Shown here: piece after piece, positions 1 to 7,913 of the stretch
Numbering within the stretch: the first letter of the stretch is position 1
How the letters are laid out: each line of letters opens with the position of its first letter
Assembly (NCBI GenBank): GCA_028293125.1
Contig: JAQGPJ010000089.1
Coordinates: 62,001-126,000 of the forward strand
Source of the DNA: Verrucomicrobiales bacterium
GTDB lineage: Bacteria > Verrucomicrobiota > Verrucomicrobiia > Verrucomicrobiales > V1-33
DNA: 64,000 bases
Reading direction: 5' to 3'
Made by a program: the position numbers and the translations under genes
Notes under the pieces: generated by a model
Databases searched by the model: none
Told to the model about the DNA's origin: nothing
The model's input: the letters and a program-made list of their open reading frames with translations, nothing else

Positions 1-199
1 CCTGCGAAAGAGCGCCGGGATCCGCAGGGCTGCGGAGCAGAAGCTGAAAGCTTTTCTGCACCGTGTCGGCGCGCAGCGCGTCCCAGTCAGGACCGGCCAC
101 CGGTTTGGCGGGCGCAGAGCTTTCACCGGCGGCGGCCACCGGTCCGGTCAGAAAAGCCGCAGGGAGGAGAAAGCAAAGAAGTCTGTGAAAGACCGGCAT
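1..199 (-). CDS. Secreted protein, 5' end only
   Basis: The reverse strand opens with an ATG at 199 and reads without a stop to the window edge (66 codons). The first residues, MPVFHRLLCFLLPAAFLTGP, have a short basic start and a hydrophobic stretch followed by small residues, as in a Sec signal peptide. The next part is Ala/Pro-rich (ESSAPAKPVAGPDW) and then looks helical. The body lies outside the window, so no function can be assigned. It shares its strand with the FKBP gene 240 bases upstream and could be co-transcribed. A weak hairpin (about 379-402) lies between them. Confidence 0.6.
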   Translation of the reverse strand, partial: MPVFHRLLCFLLPAAFLTGPVAAAGESSAPAKPVAGPDWDALRADTVQKSFQLLLRSPADPGALSQ

Positions 200-438
200 A
201 AATTGGAAATGACCCGCCGGATGCGGAAAGGAAAACGGGAAGACCGGGAGTTCGGCTCTTTCCCGTCAAATTCGTCCGCTTTTCGCGGCGGCATTCGTAA
301 AAATGACCCGGCGGCAGGCCGGACCGGGCAATGAAGGCTCCGGGCCGGGCACCGCTGCCGGGTGGCTTGAGTGATATGACAGGCTTTTCAAAACCGGCCT
401 GTTTTCCTCAAAGGAATGTCAAAGCCGGAATGGCGGCC

Positions 439-1617
439 TTACTTCGCGGGAGTCGGGGCCGGGGCGGGCGGGGGCACCGGGGCCGCAGGAGGCGCGGGCG
501 GAGGAGGAAGAGACGCGCCGGGTTTCAAAGGCGTGACCGGCGGTGGGGGAACCTGAACGGGAGCGGACACCGCCTTGCCCGGAGCAGGGGGGATGTCCAC
601 TGCGACCGGAGGGGTCACCGCGCTGACCGGACGCTGGCCGGAGACTGAGGGAGCAGCGGATGGCGGCGGGGTCTCGCTGGAGATGAGCTCGACCTCATAA
701 TGCAGCACGGAGTTGCCCTTGAGCACCGCGCCGCGGGGATTTTCGCCGTATCCGAGCACCGGAGGGACCCAGAAGCTGCCTTTGCCGCCGGCTTTGAGCA
801 TCAGGATACCCTCCTGAAGCCCCTTGGGCATGGCGGCCAGGGAGCGGCGGGCCGGGGCACCGGCAGGGGATTTGTCAAATTCAGCGCCCTCGGTGTTGGT
901 GCCGGAGATGTTGACGGTCACGAGGTCCTTGGGGGCGGGAGCTTTGCCCGCGCCGGGATTCTCAATTTTGTACTGGAGGCCGGAGGGGGAAGTCTTCACA
1001 CCCTCTTTTTTGGCGTTCTCCGCCAGCCATGCATTGGAGAGTTCAAGGTTTTTGGTTGCCTCCTCCTTCTGTTTGGCGGCTTGGCGCTGCTGGATGGAGG
1101 TCTGGATCTCCTGCATGATGGTCTGGACATCGGGAGCCGGGATTTTGGCCTCCTTGTTCTCCAGAGCGGTGCGGACCGCCTCGACAAGCACCGCTTGGTC
1201 GATATCCACACCGGAACGCTTGATCTGGCCCGCCATGGCGAGGCCGTTGGTGTAGTCCAGGGATTTCGCGCCGGCGAGTCCGTCCTGCAGGCCGGCGAGG
1301 ATCTCGGCGGCGTTCAGCCCCGGTTTGTCCGGGTTGGCGGCGGCATTGGTCTTCTCGCGGTTGCCGAGGAAAGTCCCCAAGCCGTAGCTGTGGCGCTCCT
1401 TGATATCCTTGAAAGGGCCGAGCGGCGCGGGAGCCGGGGTGGCCGGGGGCGGCAGCAGCGGAGCGCCGGCGGGCGCTCCCGGAGCCGGGGCGGGAGGAGG
1501 AGCAGGCGCGGCGGCGGGCGCTGGAACCGGAGCCGGAGCGGCGGGAGGAGCGGCAGGCTGCTGGGCGAACGCCGGCAGGGCGAAGGAAAGGATCAGCAGA
1601 GGACGAAGGATTTGCAT
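439..1617 (-). CDS. Secreted FKBP-type peptidyl-prolyl cis-trans isomerase
   Basis: Predicted periplasmic proline isomerase and folding helper of 392 residues. The start chosen is the ATG at 1617, which puts a signal peptide (MQILRPLLILSFALPAFAQQ) at the N-terminus; an ATG 51 bases upstream adds only a non-signal extension. A long Pro/Ala linker follows. Next come an FKBP_N-type helical segment (KERHSYGLGTFLGNREKTN onward) and an FKBP_C domain with SGLQYKI, FDKSPAG, LKAGGKGSFWVPPVLGYGE and LHYEVELIS, which match the MIP/FkpA pattern. A second Pro-rich tail of about 70 residues ends the protein. The two Pro-rich flanks are longer than in FkpA and may span the cell wall. Family assignment is firm; the substrate is unknown. 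Confidence 0.9.
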   Translation of the reverse strand: MQILRPLLILSFALPAFAQQPAAPPAAPAPVPAPAAAPAPPPAPAPGAPAGAPLLPPPATPAPAPLGPFKDIKERHSYGLGTFLGNREKTNAAANPDKPGLNAAEILAGLQDGLAGAKSLDYTNGLAMAGQIKRSGVDIDQAVLVEAVRTALENKEAKIPAPDVQTIMQEIQTSIQQRQAAKQKEEATKNLELSNAWLAENAKKEGVKTSPSGLQYKIENPGAGKAPAPKDLVTVNISGTNTEGAEFDKSPAGAPARRSLAAMPKGLQEGILMLKAGGKGSFWVPPVLGYGENPRGAVLKGNSVLHYEVELISSETPPPSAAPSVSGQRPVSAVTPPVAVDIPPAPGKAVSAPVQVPPPPVTPLKPGASLPPPPAPPAAPVPPPAPAPTPAK

Positions 1618-1896
1618 GATATTTCGGATTGGACGGATAAAACGGGAAACAAAACAAACTTCAAACAACCGGACCGGATCCTGATCCGGCGCGGGACGCC
1701 AGATTAACGGGTCGCGTGGAAAGCGTCAACACTTCCGGCCTGTGTGCTTTTTTCTGACCGCCGGCGGCTGGTAATGTGAAAATTTTAATCACGCGGTCTC
1801 CGCCGGATGCGGCACCTCCAACCGGAAAACCATCGGCAACGATTTGTCCGCAGCGCCTTGCCGCGGGGCCGGCATGTGCTACGGCTGGGGCCATTC

Positions 1897-3039
1897 ATGT
1901 TTCATCTCGCGCTCAAAATGCTGATCGGCGACAAGGCGAAGTTCCTGATGCTGTTGGGCGGACTGTTTTTTGCGGCGCTGCTGATGACCCAGCAATGCGC
2001 GGTGTTCATCGGCCTCCTGGGCTGGACCACCAGCCATCTCAGCAACATCCGGTCCAAGCTTTGGGTGGTGGAGGCCAGGGTGGAGCAGGTCAACGAGTTG
2101 AAGCCCCTCCGCGACACGGATGTGAGCCGGGTGCGCTCCGTGGCCGGGGTGGCCTGGGCGGTGCCGCTGTATGCCTCGGTGCTGCAGGCGCGCCTGAATG
2201 ACGGGAATTTCAAGCCTATCCTCTGCATCGGTCTGGACTCCACCAGCTTGGTGGGCCGTCCGGCCACGATTCTGAAGGGCCGTATTGAGGACATCCGGCT
2301 GCCCAACAGCGTCATCATCGACGATCTGGCATTGGAGCGGCTTAAACCCCCGGATGGCGAATCACTGGATGTGGGCGACTCCTTCGAGATCAACGACCGC
2401 GAGGCCCGCATCGTGGCCATCTGCAAAAGCGACCGCGCGTTCTTCGGCTATCCGTATGTGTTCACGACCTATGATCAGGCTCTGCAGTTCGCCCCGCGCC
2501 AGCGCAAGATGCTCAGCGCCGTGCTGGCGGAGCCCGCGCCCGGCATGACGGCGGAAGCGACGGCGGCCCGCATCAATGCCTCCGTGCCCGGCATGAAGGC
2601 CTGGACGGAGGATGAATTGTATTGGGCCACCATCGTCTGGTATTTCAAAAACACCGGCATTCCTTTCAGCTTCGGGACCACGATCATTCTGGGTTTCATC
2701 GTGGGGGTGGCCATCAGCGGACAGACTTTTTACAGCTTCGTGCTGGAGAACCTGAAAAACCTGGGGGCGCTGAAGGCCATGGGGGCCAGCGATCTGAAGC
2801 TGGCGGGGATGCTGCTGCTGCAGGTGATGTCAGTGGGTCTGCTGGGCTACGGCCTGGGAATGGGGGCGGCGGCCTCCTTCGGCGCCGTGGCGGCCAAAAA
2901 AGGCCAGCCGCCTTTTATGCTCCCATGGGAACTGATGGGGGCGGTGCTGGTGTTGATCCTGCTGATCTGCATGGGTGCGGCCCTGCTCGCAATCCTCAAA
3001 GTGCGCCGTCTGGAGGCGGCGGTGGTGTTCCGCGGCTGA
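1897..3039 (+). CDS. ABC exporter permease, FtsX/DevC-like
   Basis: Membrane permease of 380 residues, first gene of a three-gene exporter. The start at 1897 (MFHLALKMLIGDKAKFLMLL) is preferred over an in-frame ATG at 1807, because the extra residues are Arg-rich and unlike the family. The layout is typical of FtsX/MacB permeases: one membrane segment near residues 16-45, a large soluble extracytoplasmic domain (about 46-255), then three membrane segments. Its order with an ATPase and an HlyD adaptor resembles the cyanobacterial DevBCA glycolipid exporter and MacAB. The stop overlaps the ATPase start (TGATG), so the two are translationally coupled. The substrate cannot be read from sequence. 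Confidence 0.85.
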   Translation: MFHLALKMLIGDKAKFLMLLGGLFFAALLMTQQCAVFIGLLGWTTSHLSNIRSKLWVVEARVEQVNELKPLRDTDVSRVRSVAGVAWAVPLYASVLQARLNDGNFKPILCIGLDSTSLVGRPATILKGRIEDIRLPNSVIIDDLALERLKPPDGESLDVGDSFEINDREARIVAICKSDRAFFGYPYVFTTYDQALQFAPRQRKMLSAVLAEPAPGMTAEATAARINASVPGMKAWTEDELYWATIVWYFKNTGIPFSFGTTIILGFIVGVAISGQTFYSFVLENLKNLGALKAMGASDLKLAGMLLLQVMSVGLLGYGLGMGAAASFGAVAAKKGQPPFMLPWELMGAVLVLILLICMGAALLAILKVRRLEAAVVFRG

Positions 3040-3809
3040 TGCCGGTGCCGATGCCGATGAAAAATTCCCAACTCCCTTCCCTGAATGCCGGCGAGCTGGC
3101 GGTGCATGTGACGGGCATCACCAAAGCCTTTGGCAAAGGAAATGCCAGCACCCTCGCCCTGAAGGGGGCGGATTTCGAGGCGCAGCTGGGCGAGCTTCAG
3201 CTCATCATCGGGCCGTCCGGCTGCGGGAAAACGACGCTGCTCTCCGTCATTGCCGGCACCCTGGTGCCGGACGCCGGGGACGTGCGGGTGCTGGGGGAAA
3301 TGCTGACGGAGCTGGGAAAAGGGGAGGTCACGGATTTCCGGCGGCGGTTCATCGGGTTCATCTTCCAACAGTTCAATCTGATCCCGACCCTGAATCTGAC
3401 CGAGAACGCCAGTGTCCCCCTGCTGCTCAACGGAGCCGGCCGGCGGAAGGCGGAAAAGGCCGCGGATGAAATGCTGGAGCGCGTGGGCCTGGCCGGACGC
3501 GGGAAGCATTACCCCCGGCAGCTGTCCGGCGGGCAGCAGCAGCGTGTCGCCATCGCGCGGGCGCTGGTGCACGATCCCCGGCTGATCATCTGCGATGAGC
3601 CGACCTCGGCCTTGGACAGGGAGACGGGCCATCAGGTCATGGAACTGCTCCAGGGCGTGGCCCGGCAGGCCGACCGTTCGGTGATCGTGGTGACCCATGA
3701 TCCCCGCGTTTATGAATTTGCGGACCGCATTGCGGCCATGGAGGACGGCAGGGTGCTGGGCAACCGGCCCGCCGCCGAAGCCTTGCCGGAAATGGCGGCC
3801 CACCACTGA
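3039..3809 (+). CDS. ABC exporter ATPase, DevA/MacB type
   Basis: Nucleotide-binding subunit of 256 residues that powers the exporter. With the start at 3039, Walker A is GPSGCGKT (58-65), the Q-loop Gln is at 110, the signature LSGGQ is at 162-166, Walker B is LIICDE (182-187), and a switch His lies in VVTHDP. The pattern [17 protein letters not shown] is typical of the MacB/LolD/DevA branch. The ATG at 3039 overlaps the permease stop; in-frame ATGs at 3051 and 3057 are possible alternative starts. The HlyD adaptor gene follows after 23 bases, so all three are probably one operon. Confidence 0.92.
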   Translation: MPVPMPMKNSQLPSLNAGELAVHVTGITKAFGKGNASTLALKGADFEAQLGELQLIIGPSGCGKTTLLSVIAGTLVPDAGDVRVLGEMLTELGKGEVTDFRRRFIGFIFQQFNLIPTLNLTENASVPLLLNGAGRRKAEKAADEMLERVGLAGRGKHYPRQLSGGQQQRVAIARALVHDPRLIICDEPTSALDRETGHQVMELLQGVARQADRSVIVVTHDPRVYEFADRIAAMEDGRVLGNRPAAEALPEMAAHH

Positions 3810-3832
3810 TTTTCTCATCTCCCCTCTACTTC

Positions 3833-4843
3833 ATGGCTTACCGGATTGTGATATTTGGCATCATTCTGCTCGCCGGTCTCGGCGTCTGGAAAGGGGTGAT
3901 GCTGGCCAAGCAGCAAAGTGAAAAACCGGGGGCCCCGCCTCCCCTGGAGGAGCCCGCGCGGTCACCGTTCACCCGTTCCCTGGCGGCGACCGGCATCATT
4001 GAGGCGGCGCGGGAAAATGTGAACGTGGCCACCAGCAAGGCCGGGCTGGTCACCAAAGTGTTTCCCGCCGTGGGCTCGGCGGTGAAGGCGGGCGATCCGT
4101 TGTTTCAGCTGGACGACCGCGAGGCCAAAGCCCATGTGGCCGCCATGAAAGCCCAGGTGGAGGTGGACACTGCCACGCTGGCCGCCCAGCGTGTGCTTCG
4201 GGAGGAGGCGGTGGACCAGTTCCGCCGCGTGAGCCGCCAGTCCGGCAACTCCCGGATTCTGAGTGAGGACGAGATGAACCGCCGGAAGTTCGCCGTCGAG
4301 TCGATGGAGAGTGTCCTGAACCAGCGCCAGGCGGCCTTGGAAGCCTCGCAGGCGCAGCTGATCCGGGCGGAGACAGAGTTGGAGGTGCTGACCGTGCGCG
4401 CCAGCCGGGACGGGGTCATGCTTCAGATCAATCTGCGCGGGGGCGAGTACGCCAATGTGAACCCGCCGTCCCCTCTGATGATCCTTGGGGATGTGGACAC
4501 CCTGCAGATACGGGCGGATGTCGATGAGCAGAATGCGCCGCTGGTGGAGCCGGGCAGAGCCGCCGCCGCCTATCTGAAAGGGGACAGCCGCAACCGCCTT
4601 CCGCTGAAGTTTGTGCGCATCGATCCCTTCGTGGTTCCCAAAAAATCGCTGACCGGCGACAGCACGGAGCGGGTGGACACCCGTGTGCTGCAGGTGATCT
4701 TCAGCCTCGACCAGCGCGAAGGCAAACGGCTGTATGTGGGGCAGCAGGTGGATGTGTATATAGAAACCGCTGGCTTAGCATCAGCGCCAGCAGGACGGGC
4801 AGCGGTGCCGCCGGACGGGAAATCAGCAGACCAAAAGGATTAA
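3833..4843 (+). CDS. HlyD-family periplasmic adaptor of the ABC exporter
   Basis: Membrane fusion protein of 336 residues linking the inner-membrane exporter to an outer-membrane exit. A single N-terminal membrane helix (about 4-24) is followed by a biotinyl-lipoyl-like half (VTKVFPAVGSAVKAGDPLFQ) and a helical hairpin (about 100-185). The second lipoyl half (LTVRASRDGVMLQINLRGGE) and a beta-barrel region come next. These are the HlyD/MacA/DevB hallmarks. No outer-membrane TolC-like gene lies nearby. The C-terminal tail (AGRAAVPPDGKSADQKD) is polar and probably disordered. Confidence 0.88.
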   Translation: MAYRIVIFGIILLAGLGVWKGVMLAKQQSEKPGAPPPLEEPARSPFTRSLAATGIIEAARENVNVATSKAGLVTKVFPAVGSAVKAGDPLFQLDDREAKAHVAAMKAQVEVDTATLAAQRVLREEAVDQFRRVSRQSGNSRILSEDEMNRRKFAVESMESVLNQRQAALEASQAQLIRAETELEVLTVRASRDGVMLQINLRGGEYANVNPPSPLMILGDVDTLQIRADVDEQNAPLVEPGRAAAAYLKGDSRNRLPLKFVRIDPFVVPKKSLTGDSTERVDTRVLQVIFSLDQREGKRLYVGQQVDVYIETAGLASAPAGRAAVPPDGKSADQKD

Positions 4844-4882
4844 ACTCTTGCGGTTTGATCCGGATTTGCGAAGGGTCCGGCC

Positions 4883-5347
4883 ATGTCCGAGATCCTCGAA
4901 ACTTCCGCAATTCTGCCGCCCTTGGGAATCCTGAGTCAGGTCTCGCCGGGCAGCCGGGCCGCCCTCACCGACGGTGGCGAGTTTATCTCCTACGTCAAAG
5001 GCGAGGCCGTGGTGGTGCAGGGGGAGCCGACCAGCCACCTCTTCATCGTGGTGGACGGCGAACTGGCCGTGGCTTTGCATCAGCCGGACCAGATCGTGCC
5101 GCTCGGCTACATTCATGAGGGCGAAACTGTGGGCGAGATGAGCTTTCTGGAAGGCTTTGAGGCCAGCGCCTATGTCACCGCCGCCGTGGCCTCCAAGGTC
5201 TGGCGCATTTCCAAGGACGCTTTCGAGCTTTTTCTGAATAGAAGCCCGGAGGCCGGCACTGAGCTCCTGAAGGCCATCGTGATTCTTCTCAGCCACCGCA
5301 ACCGCAAGGGGCAGGAGCGTCTGGTTCAGGAGCTGGAGGAGCAGTAA
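4883..5347 (+). CDS. Stand-alone cyclic-nucleotide-binding-like protein
   Basis: A 154-residue protein consisting of one CRP/PKA-type cNMP-binding beta-roll. Visible signatures are FISYVKGEAVVVQGEPTSHL, FIVVDGELAV and the phosphate-cassette region GETVGEMSFLEG. The usual GE..L..AxR motif is altered here (FEASAYVTAA, no Arg), so cyclic nucleotide binding is doubtful. There is no DNA-binding helix-turn-helix, so it is not a CRP/FNR transcription factor. The last 30 residues form a charged helix. It starts 39 bases after the HlyD gene and may belong to that operon. Its 3' side converges on the DUF58 gene, with a short CGGCC/GGCCG hairpin and a T-rich stretch at about 5367-5392 between them. Confidence 0.75.
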   Translation: MSEILETSAILPPLGILSQVSPGSRAALTDGGEFISYVKGEAVVVQGEPTSHLFIVVDGELAVALHQPDQIVPLGYIHEGETVGEMSFLEGFEASAYVTAAVASKVWRISKDAFELFLNRSPEAGTELLKAIVILLSHRNRKGQERLVQELEEQ

Positions 5348-5428
5348 AATCGATTCCGGTCACCGCGGCCAAGGCCGTAAAATAGGGTTTTATCAAAGCG
5401 CGGACTCTGTCCGATGGCGTGAACGCCA

Positions 5429-6739
5429 TCAAAGCAGGCCGCGTTTTTTGATGCTGACATAAAGGTTTCCCAGCGCGATGGGAAGATCGGCCGCGTGGGC
5501 GTCCACAGTATGGATGCCGGCCCGGCGCAGGCGCTCCAGCACCTGCGCCCGCTCCTCGAAATAACGGTGCGCGGAGGCGAAGCCGACCGCCTCGTGAAGC
5601 TGGGTGACGGGCTCCTCAATCCGGGCAGTGACCCCCCGCTCCCGCAGGCTGGCGAGAACCACAAGGTGCTTCTTCCTCAGATTGAGCAACGGGGGCAGCA
5701 GATGGGTTTCATCCTCGCTGCGGAGATTGGTGGCAATGACCACCAAAGCCCGGCGCGGCCAGCGGATGAGGATGGTTTCCGCGGCCTCGCTGAAGTCGCC
5801 GGGGCCATTGCCGGGCTGGTAATCGTAAAGGTGGTTCAGGATGGTGGTCATGGAGTGCGGGCCCTTGACCGGCGGCAGCCAGCGTGCGGGCTCGCAGCCG
5901 AAGCTCATGACGCCCACGTGGTCACCCTGCCGCAGGGCGATGAAGCTGAGCAGCAGCAGGGAGTTCAGGCAGTGATCAAACTGCGTCAGTCCGCCGTCCA
6001 TGGCCCGCAGCCGGCGGCCGCAGTCCACGGCCAGAATGATGGTCTGGTTCCGCTGCTCCTCGTATTCCCGGCTGATGAGGCGCGTCTGGCGGGAGGTGGC
6101 CTTCCAGTCGATGCGTGACAGCGGATCGCCATCCTGGTATTCCCTGAGCTGGCGGAATTCCCGGCTCAGCCCGGGCCGGTTCAGATGGCGGATGCCCATC
6201 TGCGCCTGGTTGTCCAGCAGGGAAAGCAGGGCGAACCGCACCACCGGCTCGTAATTGGGGTAAATGCGGGTCTGCGAGGTCTCCCCCGTGCGGCTACGCC
6301 GCGCCCACAGGCTGAGGGGTGACCCATGCGACACATGGATCAGCCCAAAATCCGCCGCTCCCCGCTCCGAAGGCTGGAGCCGCATCTCCAAGCGGGTGAA
6401 TCCATGGGCGGGCACCGTGCCGGTCCATGGGAAATCCTGACTTTGCACACCAAAGGGCAGGGTGTCCATCACCGTGACCCTGGCCGGGAGTTTCCCGGGG
6501 TTTTTCAGGACATACAGCACCTCCTCCTCCACCCCCAGCGCCATGCGGCCCGGAGTGGTGCGGGCTCCGGTGATCCGGGGCTGGCCCAGCGAAAGCAGCC
6601 AGTCCGTCACCGCTGCCGCCAGCAGCAGCCCTCCAGAAACCTGCCAGACCGGCAGCATCAGGGGCCACAGGCAGGCGGCCACACCCAGGAGAAACCACAG
6701 GAGGAGCAGCCGGATAAACCGGGGGGAGGGGACAGTCAC
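5429..6739 (-). CDS. DUF58 domain protein
   Basis: A 436-residue membrane-associated protein with two hydrophobic segments near residues 8-50, a beta-rich middle, and the DUF58 core at about 195-300. The diagnostic motif is DPLSRIDWKATSRQ, followed by a VWA-like strand IILAVDCGRRL. DUF58 proteins almost always accompany MoxR ATPases and are thought to act with them in assembling or maturing periplasmic or membrane complexes. Here it is the last gene of the RDD-SpoIIM-fusion-MoxR-DUF58 cluster, 71 bases after moxR. The exact client is unknown. Confidence 0.88.
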   Translation of the reverse strand: MTVPSPRFIRLLLLWFLLGVAACLWPLMLPVWQVSGGLLLAAAVTDWLLSLGQPRITGARTTPGRMALGVEEEVLYVLKNPGKLPARVTVMDTLPFGVQSQDFPWTGTVPAHGFTRLEMRLQPSERGAADFGLIHVSHGSPLSLWARRSRTGETSQTRIYPNYEPVVRFALLSLLDNQAQMGIRHLNRPGLSREFRQLREYQDGDPLSRIDWKATSRQTRLISREYEEQRNQTIILAVDCGRRLRAMDGGLTQFDHCLNSLLLLSFIALRQGDHVGVMSFGCEPARWLPPVKGPHSMTTILNHLYDYQPGNGPGDFSEAAETILIRWPRRALVVIATNLRSEDETHLLPPLLNLRKKHLVVLASLRERGVTARIEEPVTQLHEAVGFASAHRYFEERAQVLERLRRAGIHTVDAHAADLPIALGNLYVSIKKRGLL

Positions 6740-6810
6740 GGCGGCGGCAGGATGTCGGACAGGGCAGGTTCCGCGGAGAAGAGGATTTGCTGAAAGCGGC
6801 TTTTCCCCCG

Positions 6811-7860
6811 TCAGCGGGGAGCCTCGACACCGCGCAGCAGGCTGGTCAGGATTTCATCCACCCCCTGGCCGCTGATGGCCAGTTCCGGTGCCAGGGAGAC
6901 GCGGTGGCGCAGCGTGGGCAGAGCGGCATCCTTGATATCGTCCGGGATGACATAACTCCGGCCCGCCAGCAGGGCGAAGGCTTTGGCCACCCGCACGAGG
7001 GCGATGGCTCCGCGCGTGCCGGCCCCCAGCGCGATGCCCTGGGTTTCACGGGTGGCGCGGACGAGGCGGACCGCGTAGGAGACGACCTCCGGCACGCATT
7101 TGATGGTCAGGGCGGTCTCCTGCAACCGCAGGATGTCCCCCGGTGTGGCGAAGGCCCCGATGCGGGCCACCGACAGCGGTCCGCCGCCACTGGTCACGCC
7201 GGTGACGATGCTCTCCTCATCCGGCGCCGACGGATAGTCGATCAGCACCTTCATCAGAAATCGGTCCAGCTGGGCCTCCGGCAGGGCATAGGTGCCCTCC
7301 TGCTCGATGGGGTTCTGGGTGGCCAGCGTCATGAAGGGCAGCGAGAGGGGCAGAGTCTGGCCGTCGATGGTGACCTGGTTCTCCTGCATGACCTCCAGCA
7401 GGGCGGCCTGCGTTTTGGCGGGCGCGCGGTTGATCTCGTCGGCGAGCAACAGGTTGGTGAACACCGGCCCGGTTTTGATGCGGAACTCCTGCCGCCCCAT
7501 GTCATAGAGGGAATGACCGGTGACATCGCCCGGCATGAGGTCCGGAGTGAACTGAATGCGCCGGAACTGCCCGCCGAAGGTACGCGCCAGCGCCAGCACG
7601 AGATGCGTTTTGCCGAGACCGGGTTTGCCTTCCAGCAGGACATGGCCGCCGGCGATGAAGGCCACCAGCACCTGATCCACCACCAGCGGTTGACCCAGCA
7701 TCACCTGGCCGACCGCCTCCCTCATCCGCTGCAGCAGGAAGGCGGCTTCAGCCAGGGGCGGAACCGCGGCGTGGGCAGGGGGTGCCTCCGGCGGATATCC
7801 GGAGGCGGGGGAAGGAGCGTGGGCAGTGAAGGGATCGTAATCGGGGGCGGGAGCGTCCAT
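6811..7860 (-). CDS. MoxR-family AAA+ ATPase
   Basis: A 349-residue AAA+ chaperone-like ATPase. Walker A is GKPGLGKT (78-85), Walker B is LLLADEINRA (about 137-146), and the sensor/arginine region includes LATQNPIEQEGTYALPEAQL, a MoxR-specific block. A Pro-rich N-terminal extension of about 35 residues precedes the ATPase. MoxR proteins help activate or insert cofactors into partner complexes, working with DUF58/VWA proteins encoded next door. The upstream fusion gene ends 53 bases before it on the same strand, consistent with one operon. Confidence 0.93.
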   Translation of the reverse strand: MDAPAPDYDPFTAHAPSPASGYPPEAPPAHAAVPPLAEAAFLLQRMREAVGQVMLGQPLVVDQVLVAFIAGGHVLLEGKPGLGKTHLVLALARTFGGQFRRIQFTPDLMPGDVTGHSLYDMGRQEFRIKTGPVFTNLLLADEINRAPAKTQAALLEVMQENQVTIDGQTLPLSLPFMTLATQNPIEQEGTYALPEAQLDRFLMKVLIDYPSAPDEESIVTGVTSGGGPLSVARIGAFATPGDILRLQETALTIKCVPEVVSYAVRLVRATRETQGIALGAGTRGAIALVRVAKAFALLAGRSYVIPDDIKDAALPTLRHRVSLAPELAISGQGVDEILTSLLRGVEAPR

Positions 7861-7913
7861 GCGGTCAGGGAAAGGTCAGGCGGAAAATGTCAGGATGAGG
7901 GAGAGGAAGGGAT

